This document shows, one piece after another, positions 29,685-37,953 of a stretch of DNA of 64,000 nt (positions within the stretch are counted from its first letter, which is position 1; each line of letters opens with the position of its first letter). A program made the translations under genes and the position numbers. Where the stretch lies: the NCBI GenBank assembly GCA_001054945.1, contig JVKJ01000005.1, forward strand, positions 620,001 through 684,000, given 5' to 3'. The stretch is from Corynebacterium falsenii. Lineage in GTDB: Bacteria > Actinomycetota > Actinomycetes > Mycobacteriales > Mycobacteriaceae. The notes below the pieces were generated by a model. That model was not told the origin of the DNA. It saw only the letters and a list, made by a program, of their open reading frames with translations, and searched no databases.

Positions 29685-30587
29685 TTAACCTGCCCTCGAG
29701 GCCAACACGGCCTCGTACACGTCGCGCTTACTCAACCCGTGTGCCCTCGCAACCTCGCCAGCTGCCGCTTTCAATCTCTCACCGCCGGCGACCCGCTGCT
29801 CCACCTCCCCCACCACCGCTGCGGGGTCTGCCGCACTCTCCTCGCTCGCCGGGCCGATGACGACCGAAATCTCACCCCGGACACCTCCGCTGGCCCATTC
29901 CGCCAACTCCCCCAGAGTGCCCCTCTTCACTTCCTCGAAAGTCTTCGTTAGTTCGCGGCACACCGCAGCATCACGCTGCTCCCCCAACTCTTCAGCCGCC
30001 AGCTTGAGAGTGCTGGCTATCCTATGCGGGGATTCGAAGAAACACGTCGCGTGGGTGGCGTCCCCAAAAAACTCCCGGAACCAACTGCGGCGAGCACCGT
30101 CCTTTCGCGGAGCGAAACCCACGAACGCGAAGTGCCCCATCCCAATCCCGGATAACGCGAGAGCTGTGGGAACGGCGGAGGGCCCGGGGAGGCACGTCAC
30201 GGGAACCCCGGACTCATGGGCGGCGAACACCACCGGGAACCCCGGATCGGAGACAGAAGGCATCCCCGCATCTGTCACGATCAGCACTCGCTTGCCTGTT
30301 CGGGCGTGCTCCACCAGCGACGGCGCACGACTTTCCTCGTTGTGATCGAAGTTGGACACGATCTGCCCGGTGATTTTCACCCCCAGCGTCTCCGCAAGCG
30401 CGCGAGTCCGGCGCGTGTCCTCCGCAGCGATGACATCCGCGCTTCCCAGCGCATCGATCAATCGCAACGACGCATCAAAGGGATCCCCCAGCGGAGTGCC
30501 CGCCAGGATGATCCCGCCATCGGGCAAGGGGCGATTTTCTGCCGCGCGGGAGAGCAATCCAGACAGGGAACCATCGTGAAGACTCAT
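29685..30587 (-). CDS. rsmI: 16S rRNA 2'-O-ribose C1402 methyltransferase RsmI
   Basis: This 300-residue SAM-dependent tetrapyrrole-methylase-fold enzyme methylates 16S rRNA in the decoding centre. Motifs are IILAGTPLGDPFDASLR, VIAAEDTRRTRAL, LIVTDAGMPSVSDPGFPVV, and CLPGPSAVPTALALSG. A C-terminal helical segment ends in LSKRDVYEAVLA. It is divergent from the mannosyltransferase gene, as in M. tuberculosis Rv1003/Rv1002c. Confidence 0.95.
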   Translation of the reverse strand: MSLHDGSLSGLLSRAAENRPLPDGGIILAGTPLGDPFDASLRLIDALGSADVIAAEDTRRTRALAETLGVKITGQIVSNFDHNEESRAPSLVEHARTGKRVLIVTDAGMPSVSDPGFPVVFAAHESGVPVTCLPGPSAVPTALALSGIGMGHFAFVGFAPRKDGARRSWFREFFGDATHATCFFESPHRIASTLKLAAEELGEQRDAAVCRELTKTFEEVKRGTLGELAEWASGGVRGEISVVIGPASEESAADPAAVVGEVEQRVAGGERLKAAAGEVARAHGLSKRDVYEAVLASRAG

Positions 30588-30591
30588 GACC

Positions 30592-30598
30592 TACAGTA
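30592..30598. promoter_or_regulatory. Overlapping divergent -10 boxes of rsmI and the mannosyltransferase gene
   Basis: TACAGTA reads TACAGT on the plus strand (8 nt before GTG 30606) and TACTGT on the minus strand (5 nt before ATG 30587). The two start codons are only 18 bases apart, so both genes would be leaderless and polymerase could serve only one direction at a time. This is inferred from spacing. Confidence 0.45.
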
Positions 30599-30605
30599 TG
30601 TACCC

Positions 30606-32201
30606 GTGTCCACAGTTCATGCCGCCCGCCCTGCCCTTCGCTGGCGCTTCTCGCGCTGGAACACAATCCTGCTGGTGCTGGCCCTGCTGGGCGCGGTCAC
30701 GCGGCTGCCAATGCTGAACAAGCCCACGGACGGCAAGACCCCCGTCTTCGACGAGAAACACTATGTGCCGCAGGCCTGGCAGATGTTCCGCAGTTGGGAG
30801 AACCCGCTGATCGGGGGCATCGAAGACAACCCCGGGTTCGGGCTGGTGGTGCACCCGCCGCTGGGGAAGCAGATCGAGGTCATGGGCATGGCCCTGTTTG
30901 GCTATTCCCCGTGGGGCTGGCGGATCATGACGGGCGTGCTGGGGATAGTGGTGATCCTGCTCATCGCTGCCATTGCCCGTCGGCTGTCCAGGTCCGATGC
31001 GGTGGGGCTCATGGCCGGGGTCCTCGCCCTGGTGGACGGGATTTTGTACGTCACGGGGCGCTCCGGAATGTTGGATCATTTCCAGACACTGTTCGTGGTC
31101 GCGGCCGCGTACTTCGCCGTGCGCGACCACGAGCAAATACAGCGCAGGTTCGCACGCGTGGCTGAAGAGGAGCGCCTCCTGCAGCACCCGTGGGGGCCGC
31201 GAATGGGGTACCGCTGGTGGCGGTTTGCAACCGGGGTCGCGCTGGGATTGTCGCTGTCGGTGAAGTGGTCGGGGCTGTACTACATGGCATTCATGGGGTT
31301 GGCGGTGGTCGCCGTGGATTGGTGGAGACGCCACCGCTGGGGCGTGAAGCGCCCCTTCATCGGGGCCGTGATGTGGGACGCTGTGCCGTCGTTCTTCAGC
31401 CTCGTGGTTGTTCCGGTGATCGTGTACCTGTTTTCGTGGCGGGCCTGGTTCGCCTCCGAAACGGGAGTATTTCGGCATGCGGTGGAATCCGGCGTGTACA
31501 CGAACTTGCCGAAGGATAGTACGACCATCGATGCCGCTACCAGCCCTTTTCCGAGCGCGCCGGATGTGATCCAGAACTTTTGGTATTACCACGCCAGCGT
31601 ATTGAACTTCCACAGTTCGCTGACGAATTCCAATGGGCACTACCACAATTGGGAGTCCAAACCGTGGTCCTGGCTGGCCACAACGCGATCACTGATGTAC
31701 TACAACCCGGAGTCCACGGACGGAACGAAACACATCGAACTGCTAGTCGGCACACCGGCGGTATGGTTCCTGACGGTCCCGGTGATGCTGTGGGCACTCT
31801 GGTGCCTTGTGATCCGGCGAGACTGGAGATGGATGGTCCCCGTGGTCGGCTTTTCCGCGGGCTTCCTTCCGTGGCTTATGGTCTTGGACCGGCAAATGTA
31901 TCTGTTTTACGCGGTGAACCTCGCCCCGTTTATCATCATTGCCCTGGCACTGAGCTTGGGGCAATTAAAACCCTGGTCTGTGGGCCATGCCGAACGCGCT
32001 GGTTCCTCCAGCGTGAACCGAAGCCAATCTCGCCTGCACCGCTGGGCGATGTGGGGGCGAAACAATACCGGTCTGATCCTCGTGATCAGCTACCTGGTAT
32101 TTGCGATCTGGAACTTCTTGTTCTTCTTGCCGATGTATACCGCCATGCCCCTCACTCCGGGCGAATGGGCGCAGCGCATCTGGCTGCCCAGCTGGAGCTG
32201 A
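30606..32201 (+). CDS. pmt: Polyprenol-phosphate-mannose protein O-mannosyltransferase (GT39, Pmt)
   Basis: This multi-spanning GT39 membrane enzyme (531 residues from GTG 30606) O-mannosylates secreted proteins. Visible are TRLPMLNKPTDGKTPVFDEK with the conserved acidic DE pair in the first loop, about ten hydrophobic segments, and the external MIR-less loop with SSLTNSNGHYHNWESKPWSW. M. tuberculosis Rv1002c is the corresponding gene in the same divergent position. The frame is open far upstream, but those codons overlap rsmI. Confidence 0.93.
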   Translation: MSTVHAARPALRWRFSRWNTILLVLALLGAVTRLPMLNKPTDGKTPVFDEKHYVPQAWQMFRSWENPLIGGIEDNPGFGLVVHPPLGKQIEVMGMALFGYSPWGWRIMTGVLGIVVILLIAAIARRLSRSDAVGLMAGVLALVDGILYVTGRSGMLDHFQTLFVVAAAYFAVRDHEQIQRRFARVAEEERLLQHPWGPRMGYRWWRFATGVALGLSLSVKWSGLYYMAFMGLAVVAVDWWRRHRWGVKRPFIGAVMWDAVPSFFSLVVVPVIVYLFSWRAWFASETGVFRHAVESGVYTNLPKDSTTIDAATSPFPSAPDVIQNFWYYHASVLNFHSSLTNSNGHYHNWESKPWSWLATTRSLMYYNPESTDGTKHIELLVGTPAVWFLTVPVMLWALWCLVIRRDWRWMVPVVGFSAGFLPWLMVLDRQMYLFYAVNLAPFIIIALALSLGQLKPWSVGHAERAGSSSVNRSQSRLHRWAMWGRNNTGLILVISYLVFAIWNFLFFLPMYTAMPLTPGEWAQRIWLPSWS

Positions 32202-32210
32202 CTCAACCGG

Positions 32211-33008
32211 TCACAGCCCGCCCGGACGGAAGGACGAATTTTCCTTGACGTCGCTGGCACTGAAGTTCATCGGACGAGCGGTGAGGGCCCGCCACGACTG
32301 TGACAGTGGCGTCACCGCGTGATGGCGAGCGAGCCAACATGTCACCAGCGCAGCCACGGCAAACCCCTGAAGGACAAGGGGAACGAGAGTCCCAGCGAGG
32401 CCGTACCCCTCCCCCAGCAGCCCAAGCACCACATCTCGGGTGGCGAAACCCGCGCCAAAGGCGAACATGCCCACGTACACCGGCAGCAGAGGCCCCGCCG
32501 TTTTCGGGCTGAAAGCTGCCCATGCCAGCCCAGCGGCCAGAGCAAAGCGCGAGGTCGCCGCGTCAATGATGAACCTGGCCATGTGTGGATCCCTCGCGGC
32601 ACCAAACGGTCCGCCGGGCATCGCGTTCGGATCGGCGGGAGAGACGGGATCAGCGGTGGCGCCAACGAGCAGGACCACGGCCCAGGCGACATAAATCAAA
32701 GCCACGACCCCCAGCACAACCCGTGCCAGCATCAGAGGCAGTTCGCGACGGCGAAGTCCGCTGGTCACAGCGGGGAAATCGTCAGCGGCACTGAGGACCC
32801 GCGCGGTGACCTCATCAGAAGAGGGGTGGGCTGGTTCAGACGGCACGGTTGTCAGTCGAAGATGCCGCCCCAGGGCGCTCGCGGTGCTGAACCACGCCCG
32901 GCATTCAGGACAGCCGGCAACGTGGGCGTCCACCGCATCTGATGGAAGCGCAGAATCCTCCCCATCCAAGCGGGCGGATAACGCCGTCCGTGCCTCTGAA
33001 CATTCCAC
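32211..33008 (-). CDS. Anti-sigma-factor-like zinc-finger (zf-HC2) membrane protein
   Basis: This 265-residue protein has a short cytoplasmic zinc-finger domain. MECSEARTALSARLDGE and HVAGCPEC (the H-x3-C-x2-C motif) are typical of ZAS anti-sigma factors. Five to six membrane helices follow from about residue 95. The arrangement resembles the mycobacterial Rv0093c type of putative anti-SigC protein. No sigma-factor gene is adjacent, so the partner is unknown. It ends 9 bases from the convergent mannosyltransferase gene. Confidence 0.75.
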   Translation of the reverse strand: MECSEARTALSARLDGEDSALPSDAVDAHVAGCPECRAWFSTASALGRHLRLTTVPSEPAHPSSDEVTARVLSAADDFPAVTSGLRRRELPLMLARVVLGVVALIYVAWAVVLLVGATADPVSPADPNAMPGGPFGAARDPHMARFIIDAATSRFALAAGLAWAAFSPKTAGPLLPVYVGMFAFGAGFATRDVVLGLLGEGYGLAGTLVPLVLQGFAVAALVTCWLARHHAVTPLSQSWRALTARPMNFSASDVKENSSFRPGGL

Positions 33009-33080
33009 GCGAGAAATCCTTGTCTGGAAGGGATGGGTCGGGCTCTAGGGATCGGTTCCTGGGGTCAGCTTCGCACGCAC

Positions 33081-33108
33081 CAGCTGAAGCACGTCAGCTG
33101 AAGCGTGT
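33081..33108. repeat. 14-bp tandem duplication at the doxX stop codon
   Basis: Two adjacent units, CAGCTGAAGCACGT and CAGCTGAAGCGTGT, differ at two positions. The doxX stop (33094-33096) spans their junction, so the duplication changes where the protein ends or the 3' flank. Confidence 0.7.
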
Positions 33109-33558
33109 CAGTGCTTTGTCCAAGCTAGCGCGTCCCGGCCCAAACACCACAATGATGAACAGGGAGACCACAATGAGCAAGACGAACTCAAATCCCCCAT
33201 CCTGCACGAACACCCCATGCCCCACGTGGGCGAAGTACCCGGCGGCGATGAACAACACAGCCAACAGCCCAGCCACAGCCGGGGTGAGAATCCCCGCGAT
33301 GAGCATGGCTCCCCCGACCATCTGCGCCACCGCCATCCCCCAGGCGCTGAATTCCGGCTGCGGAACATTGAGAGATTGGAAATAAGCGATGGTCCCCTCA
33401 GGTCCGCTCATACCGGTCATGAACACTTGATCCCAACCATGAGCGATGAGGATCACGCCTAAGGCGACGCGTAGGAAAAGCAGGGCTGCGTCCCGAAATG
33501 CGGGGTGGTTGATCACGATAGGTCGGCCTCCGACTTGCTCGGCACTGGTGGGGTGCAC
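33094..33558 (-). CDS. DoxX family membrane protein
   Basis: This 154-residue protein has four hydrophobic helices and DoxX-type features: ALLFLRVALGVILIAHGWDQ, then AGLLAVLFIAAGYFAHVGHG. Related proteins take part in redox or thiosulfate/quinol functions and oxidative-stress complexes in mycobacteria, but no specific role can be assigned here. The stop codon lies inside a 14-bp tandem duplication. Confidence 0.82.
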   Translation of the reverse strand: MHPTSAEQVGGRPIVINHPAFRDAALLFLRVALGVILIAHGWDQVFMTGMSGPEGTIAYFQSLNVPQPEFSAWGMAVAQMVGGAMLIAGILTPAVAGLLAVLFIAAGYFAHVGHGVFVQDGGFEFVLLIVVSLFIIVVFGPGRASLDKALTRFS

Positions 33559-33594
33559 CGGCTGTGATGTTCAGGTGTTCAGCCCTGGTGAGTT

Positions 33595-34938
33595 TTACAC
33601 AGCACGGATATGTGCGCGGTCAGCGTATCCACCGCGCTCGACGTAATCATCGTAGGCCTCGCCATCCCGGGCACCGTAGTGGGATTCATCACCGCGGTAG
33701 TCATCACCGCGGTAGTCATCGCCGAAGAAGTCGGCGCCCGAGATGTAGTTGAGGTGTTCGAACTCTGCACCTGGATCATCCGTTTCCACGATGGTCGCTC
33801 CAGGCCGGCGCAAGCGATCGGGCACGCCCAACTCTGCGTCCTCGGTGTTACGCACACCCACGCGAGCTCGGCGCATGCGGGCGAGTCGACGGCGACGCAG
33901 CTCAGATTCTTCCATCGCCTGACGGCGGAGGTTGTACAGGTAAAACAGCGTCAGGCCAAGGCTGGCCACGACTGCCAGCCACGCGGCATTTCCGAAGAAT
34001 ACGCCCGCAGCGATGGACACCACGCACACCGCGATGAGGACGCTGAGTGTTTGCTTCCGGCGCCGCAGTCGCCGCTCGGCCAGGGCTTTGGACGCCACCG
34101 GGTCGTAAACGCCACGACCACGCCGGCGTGCGACATAGTCCATGTCCGCCTCCGAAGGTTCGGCCTCTTCCTCACGGAGTTCCAACTCCTTGGATGCCTG
34201 GTGGGTGCCCACCAAGTCCTCGGATGGCGCCTCGGTGGCCAGGACGTCGCTACCGCGAAGATAGGCATCGCTGACAGCACGCAGGGGACGCAGTCGGCGC
34301 TGATCGTCGCTCTCTTCGTCCTCTTCGCTGTCCTCCTCCAGCGTGGATGCAGCGATCGCAATGCCCTGCGGTTCGTCTACATCCTCGGTTTCGATTGACC
34401 GGTGTGAAGATTCACCCTCATTTGGCTCGTCTTCGCTCCCCGTAAGCGGCTCCGAGTTATCCGGCTGCCCAGCCGGTTCAGCTGCATCGAGAACCTTGCT
34501 GCTGCACACCTCGCCCTCGATGATCTCGCCGGTGAGGATGGGCTCGTTGTGGTTCTGGCCCTTGTCCTCGACCTCGTCCTCCTCACCAGTCGGTGTGTTG
34601 TCGCTTTCTTCCTCGGCGGGCGCGGACGGGGACGAATTTTCCGCGGGCTGCGTGACCTTGCGCGCGCTGCCATCTCGCTCCGTGGGCTCATCGTCCTCAA
34701 ACACGAAGTCCGGCTCTGCTTCTACCAGCTCCAAGTCCTCGTCATCGTCCTCGAGGTAATGCCCCTCCGCAGGTCGCAGTCGCTTGCGACGCGACGTCCA
34801 CGCCGTGCCGCCCTCATGCAGCACCCGCGTTTCGTTGATGGCTTTCGAGGTCCTCCGCACAGGCGATTGCTTACGCAGCACCAGCGGCGCCAGTAGCAGC
34901 AACCACACGGCGGCGATGAGCAGTAGAGAGCCGGACAA
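33595..34938 (-). CDS. glpR: GlpR-like gephyrin (Glp) receptor, divisome-associated membrane protein
   Basis: This protein is 447 residues from TTG 34938 (MSGSLLLIAAVWLLLLAPLVL...RVLHEGG), preceded by GAGGAG at 9 nt. N-terminal membrane helix, then about 230 residues of acidic, low-complexity sequence (poly Asp/Glu, Ser), then two helices (LSVLIAVCVVSIAAGVFFG, AWLAVVASLGLTLFYLY) and a basic segment (ESELRRRRLARMRRARVG). A Tyr/Asp/Gly-rich tail follows, with GDDYRGDDYRGDE encoded by a 15-bp tandem repeat. This matches the corynebacterial GlpR receptor, which binds the MoeA-like Glp and the divisome protein SepF. The match is from memory of the family. Confidence 0.78.
   Translation of the reverse strand: MSGSLLLIAAVWLLLLAPLVLRKQSPVRRTSKAINETRVLHEGGTAWTSRRKRLRPAEGHYLEDDDEDLELVEAEPDFVFEDDEPTERDGSARKVTQPAENSSPSAPAEEESDNTPTGEEDEVEDKGQNHNEPILTGEIIEGEVCSSKVLDAAEPAGQPDNSEPLTGSEDEPNEGESSHRSIETEDVDEPQGIAIAASTLEEDSEEDEESDDQRRLRPLRAVSDAYLRGSDVLATEAPSEDLVGTHQASKELELREEEAEPSEADMDYVARRRGRGVYDPVASKALAERRLRRRKQTLSVLIAVCVVSIAAGVFFGNAAWLAVVASLGLTLFYLYNLRRQAMEESELRRRRLARMRRARVGVRNTEDAELGVPDRLRRPGATIVETDDPGAEFEHLNYISGADFFGDDYRGDDYRGDESHYGARDGEAYDDYVERGGYADRAHIRAV
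33686..33720. repeat. 15-bp tandem repeat in the glpR tail
   Basis: The unit TCATCACCGCGGTAG occurs twice in a row (33686-33715) followed by a partial third copy. On the minus strand it encodes repeated YRGDD in the C-terminal tail. Being a multiple of three, copy-number change would preserve the frame. Confidence 0.75.
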
Positions 34939-35239
34939 TGGGACACGCTCCTCAGGGCATTGATGGCGATTTTTCCTCTGGAGCCACAGGGCACCAGCCA
35001 CATTAAACTGCCACCAAAAATACGTGCCTCACTGTGGAGAAACCTGGTGCCACGCCGCCCCACCCTGCAGGTTCTAAAAAATTCTTAGGAATTGCCAGCG
35101 CTTACCCACTCTCCGAACAGCGGACTCACTTTGCCGTGTGAGGAAAACTTAAGACCAGACCCCCTGCGCATGCACGTTTCACTCTGCCACGCCGGACTCG
35201 GACCACGCACCGCCTACACAGGCAGTTAACCTGGAAAGC
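34939..35239. promoter_or_regulatory. Divergent promoter region, glpR / fadD
   Basis: This is about 300 bases between the two divergent starts. On the plus strand TAACCT (35227-35232) is followed by 7 nt and the fadD ATG; that spacer, GGAAAGC, could also act as a weak ribosome-binding site. No clear hairpin or gene was seen. Confidence 0.4.
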
Positions 35240-37081
35240 ATGTCCTCCGAGCCTTCCTCAGACTCCGCCCCCTGGCTGCAGTTCTATACCAAGAGCACCC
35301 CAGCGCACATCGACTACGGATCCACCACCTTGGTCGATCAATTCCTGCACGCGATCGATGAGTACGCCGACCGCCCGGCAATGTGGTTCCTGGGAGCCTC
35401 CACGACGTATCGGCAATTCGGAAAGGCTGTTTCCCAAGCGGCCGCGATGTTGGCGTCCAAAGGCGTGAAGGCCGGGGACCGAGTGGCCGTGGCCCTCCCC
35501 AACTGCCCCCAGAACATGATCACCTTCTACGCGATCCTCTCCCTGGGTGCGACGGCCGTCTACCACAACCCCCTATACACCGCCCGCGAGTTGGAGGTTC
35601 CCTTCCGGGACCACGGCGCGCGCGTGGGCATTTTTTGGGATAGTTCGCAGGACGTGGCGAAGGAGCTCGTCGCCCGGACCCCGCTGGAGACGGTACTGAC
35701 GGTCAACATGACCCGGGCGATGCCCACCCTCCCCCGGCTGGCATTGTCGCTCCCCCTCCCGCAGGTGCAGCGCGCTAAGGAGAAGCTCACCGGCGGTCGG
35801 ACTCGGTTCGAGGATTGGGACGCCACCGTGTCCCGGTGTACGCCCGAGGACGGGAACCGGCTGATCGACCATGCACGGGGATCAATCACCAAGAACACTC
35901 CAGCGCTGGTGCTGTACACCTCCGGTACGACCGGGACGCCCAAGGGTGCACCGCTTACTCACGGAAACCTCATTGCCAACGTGCTGCAGGGACTGGCGTG
36001 GGTGCCAGGCCTGGGAGCGGATGAACAGCCCGAGCGGATGTTGGCAGCACTGCCGATGTTTCACGCGTACGGGATGACGATGAACGTCACCTTGGCACCA
36101 CGAATCGGCGGCGAGGTGCTGCTGCTGCCCGCCCCGGATGTGGCGCTGCTGAGGAATGTGATCAAGAAGAAGCGACCCACCTGGGTCCCGGGGGTTCCCG
36201 CGCTGTATCAACAGATTCTGAAGCTGGCGGAACCCCAGGACCTCCCGGCCCAGGGCACGCAACGCACATCGCTGCGCGGGGCGCGGGCATGGTGGCGGCG
36301 CATCGTCCAGCGGAAAGCTGTGGACCTCAGCGGCATCCGGAATGCGTTCTCCGGCGCATCGTCATTGCCACCAAAAATGGTCCAGGAATGGGAGGAATCC
36401 ACGGGCGGAAGACTCGTTGAGGGCTATGGCCTGACCGAGACCTCCCCGATTGTGCTGGGCAACCCTATGAACGAGCACTGCCGCCCGGGTTATGTGGGGA
36501 TCCCCTTCCCCGACACAGAGGCGAAGGTCGCCTCCAAGGAAGATCCGACCGTGGAGATGCCAGCCGGCGAAGAGGGCGAGCTACTGGTTCGCGGCCCCCA
36601 GGTGTTCCACGGTTACCTCAACCAAGAGGAAGCCACCCAAGCTGCCTTGGTTGATGGGTGGTTCCGGACCGGGGACATGGCAGTGATGGAATCCGACGGC
36701 TTCGTGAAAATCGTCTCTCGGATCAAGGAGCTGATTGTCACCGGCGGCTTTAACGTCCACCCTGGGGAGGTAGAGGACGTGCTGGGCGAGCACTCGTCCG
36801 TGCGCGAAGTGGCTGTCGTGGGGCTCGCTAAGGAAGACGGTTCCGAGCGTGTGGTCGCAGTGGCAGTGCTTGACGAAGGTGTTGGCGATACCGCGAGCGC
36901 GGCCCCAGAACGCATGTCCCCCGAGAAGTCCCAGCAGCTGCGGGCGCACTGCAAAGCCAGCCTCACTGGCTATAAGGTCCCGCGGGAGTTCTATCAGATC
37001 GACAAGCTACCCAAGGACCAGATGGGAAAGATCCGCCGCACCGAGGTTCGTCAGATTCTGACGAACCACCTGGCTCACTAG
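35240..37081 (+). CDS. Long-chain acyl-CoA synthetase (FadD-type)
   Basis: This 613-residue adenylate-forming enzyme activates fatty acids to acyl-CoA. The AMP-binding P-loop is LVLYTSGTTGTPKGAPLTHGN (about residues 224-244). VEGYGLTETSP is the second core motif, and DGWFRTGDMAVMESDGFVKI plus RIKELIVTGGFNVHPGEVE form the hinge. The catalytic Lys lies in DQMGKIRRTEV near the end. It is inserted between glpR and rimJ-glp, an order I do not know from mycobacteria. Confidence 0.93.
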   Translation: MSSEPSSDSAPWLQFYTKSTPAHIDYGSTTLVDQFLHAIDEYADRPAMWFLGASTTYRQFGKAVSQAAAMLASKGVKAGDRVAVALPNCPQNMITFYAILSLGATAVYHNPLYTARELEVPFRDHGARVGIFWDSSQDVAKELVARTPLETVLTVNMTRAMPTLPRLALSLPLPQVQRAKEKLTGGRTRFEDWDATVSRCTPEDGNRLIDHARGSITKNTPALVLYTSGTTGTPKGAPLTHGNLIANVLQGLAWVPGLGADEQPERMLAALPMFHAYGMTMNVTLAPRIGGEVLLLPAPDVALLRNVIKKKRPTWVPGVPALYQQILKLAEPQDLPAQGTQRTSLRGARAWWRRIVQRKAVDLSGIRNAFSGASSLPPKMVQEWEESTGGRLVEGYGLTETSPIVLGNPMNEHCRPGYVGIPFPDTEAKVASKEDPTVEMPAGEEGELLVRGPQVFHGYLNQEEATQAALVDGWFRTGDMAVMESDGFVKIVSRIKELIVTGGFNVHPGEVEDVLGEHSSVREVAVVGLAKEDGSERVVAVAVLDEGVGDTASAAPERMSPEKSQQLRAHCKASLTGYKVPREFYQIDKLPKDQMGKIRRTEVRQILTNHLAH

Positions 37082-37091
37082 CCTTCCCCCG

Positions 37092-37113
37092 CCTGGCGCT
37101 CCGCTGCGCCGGT
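37092..37113 (+). terminator. Weak hairpin between convergent fadD and rimJ
   Basis: CTGGCGC and GCGCCGG pair over 7 bp (one G-T) around a 6-nt loop, in the 36-base gap between convergent genes. No T-run follows, so it is a weak candidate. Confidence 0.3.
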
Positions 37114-37117
37114 CCTG

Positions 37118-37882
37118 TCAGTGACTGGACAAGAGTCGCGCGCGCAGCAGCCGGGACACCACTCCCGGAAACCCACCGGCATGCACGTCTTCGGAAGTCA
37201 TCCCCACCAGCAAGTGGTCTTGCCAAACCCCATTGATGTGCAGGTTCCGCTCCAGAAAGCCTTCCCGTCGGAAGCCCGCCTTCTCCAACACCCGTCGCGA
37301 AGCCCAGTTGTTTTCCATCACCGTCGCCTCCACGCGGTGCACCCCGACCTGCTGCATGGCATGGTCAACGCCCAGCGCCACCGCAGCCGTGGCGATTCCC
37401 CGCCCCCGATGGGAGCTATGCACCCAATAGCCGATCCAGCAGCTACTCACCGCGCCGTGCTGAATATTCCCCAGGGTCAGCTGCCCGACAAATTCACCGT
37501 CCGCTTCGATCGCCGCCGGCACGAGGATCCCGGTTTTCGCCAGGCCGCGCAGGGATTTGTAATTTTGACGCCACGCCCCGGCCGTATGCGCCTCACTCCA
37601 CGCGCCCTGCACTGTCGGCTCGACGGGGCGCAAGAATCGCTCGTCGGAGATCCGCATCTGTCGCCACAGGGCGCCATCGGACTTCTCCAGGGGCCGCAAG
37701 CGCACGATCGCGGGCTTGGGCGCTGAGGCGATGGCGTCCTCCCCCACGCGAAAGTTTCCGTGCGGCCGTGAGTCACCGCGCACCAGTGAGTCCCTGTGCG
37801 AGGGGGCTGGAGGGCGAGGCACCGTGCGAACCCGAACCGTCGAGATGGGCCAACCGGGGTGCTGAGCGTCCGAGAGCCTCAT
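37118..37882 (-). CDS. rimJ: RimJ/RimL-type GNAT N-acetyltransferase
   Basis: This 254-residue GNAT protein has IVRLRPLEKSDGALWRQMR at the N-terminal fold start and the acetyl-CoA-binding RGRGIATAAVAL. VHRVEATVMENNWASRRVLEKAGFRREG is the classic RimJ/L motif. Because it lies next to glp (moeA-like), as in M. tuberculosis Rv0994-Rv0995, I name it by position and family. The acetylated target is unknown. The first 55 residues are a variable extension. Confidence 0.87.
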   Translation of the reverse strand: MRLSDAQHPGWPISTVRVRTVPRPPAPSHRDSLVRGDSRPHGNFRVGEDAIASAPKPAIVRLRPLEKSDGALWRQMRISDERFLRPVEPTVQGAWSEAHTAGAWRQNYKSLRGLAKTGILVPAAIEADGEFVGQLTLGNIQHGAVSSCWIGYWVHSSHRGRGIATAAVALGVDHAMQQVGVHRVEATVMENNWASRRVLEKAGFRREGFLERNLHINGVWQDHLLVGMTSEDVHAGGFPGVVSRLLRARLLSSH

Positions 37883-37953
37883 TGCTTAGATCCCACAGCC
37901 GTGGGTGCGTGCGGCGCGCTGGCCGAAGTACTCACAATCCATCCGAAATCCGG

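Noticed and set aside
30591-31646. 351-codon open frame on the minus strand
   Set aside because: It is antisense to the protein mannosyltransferase gene; composition is Arg/His/Pro-rich without domains.
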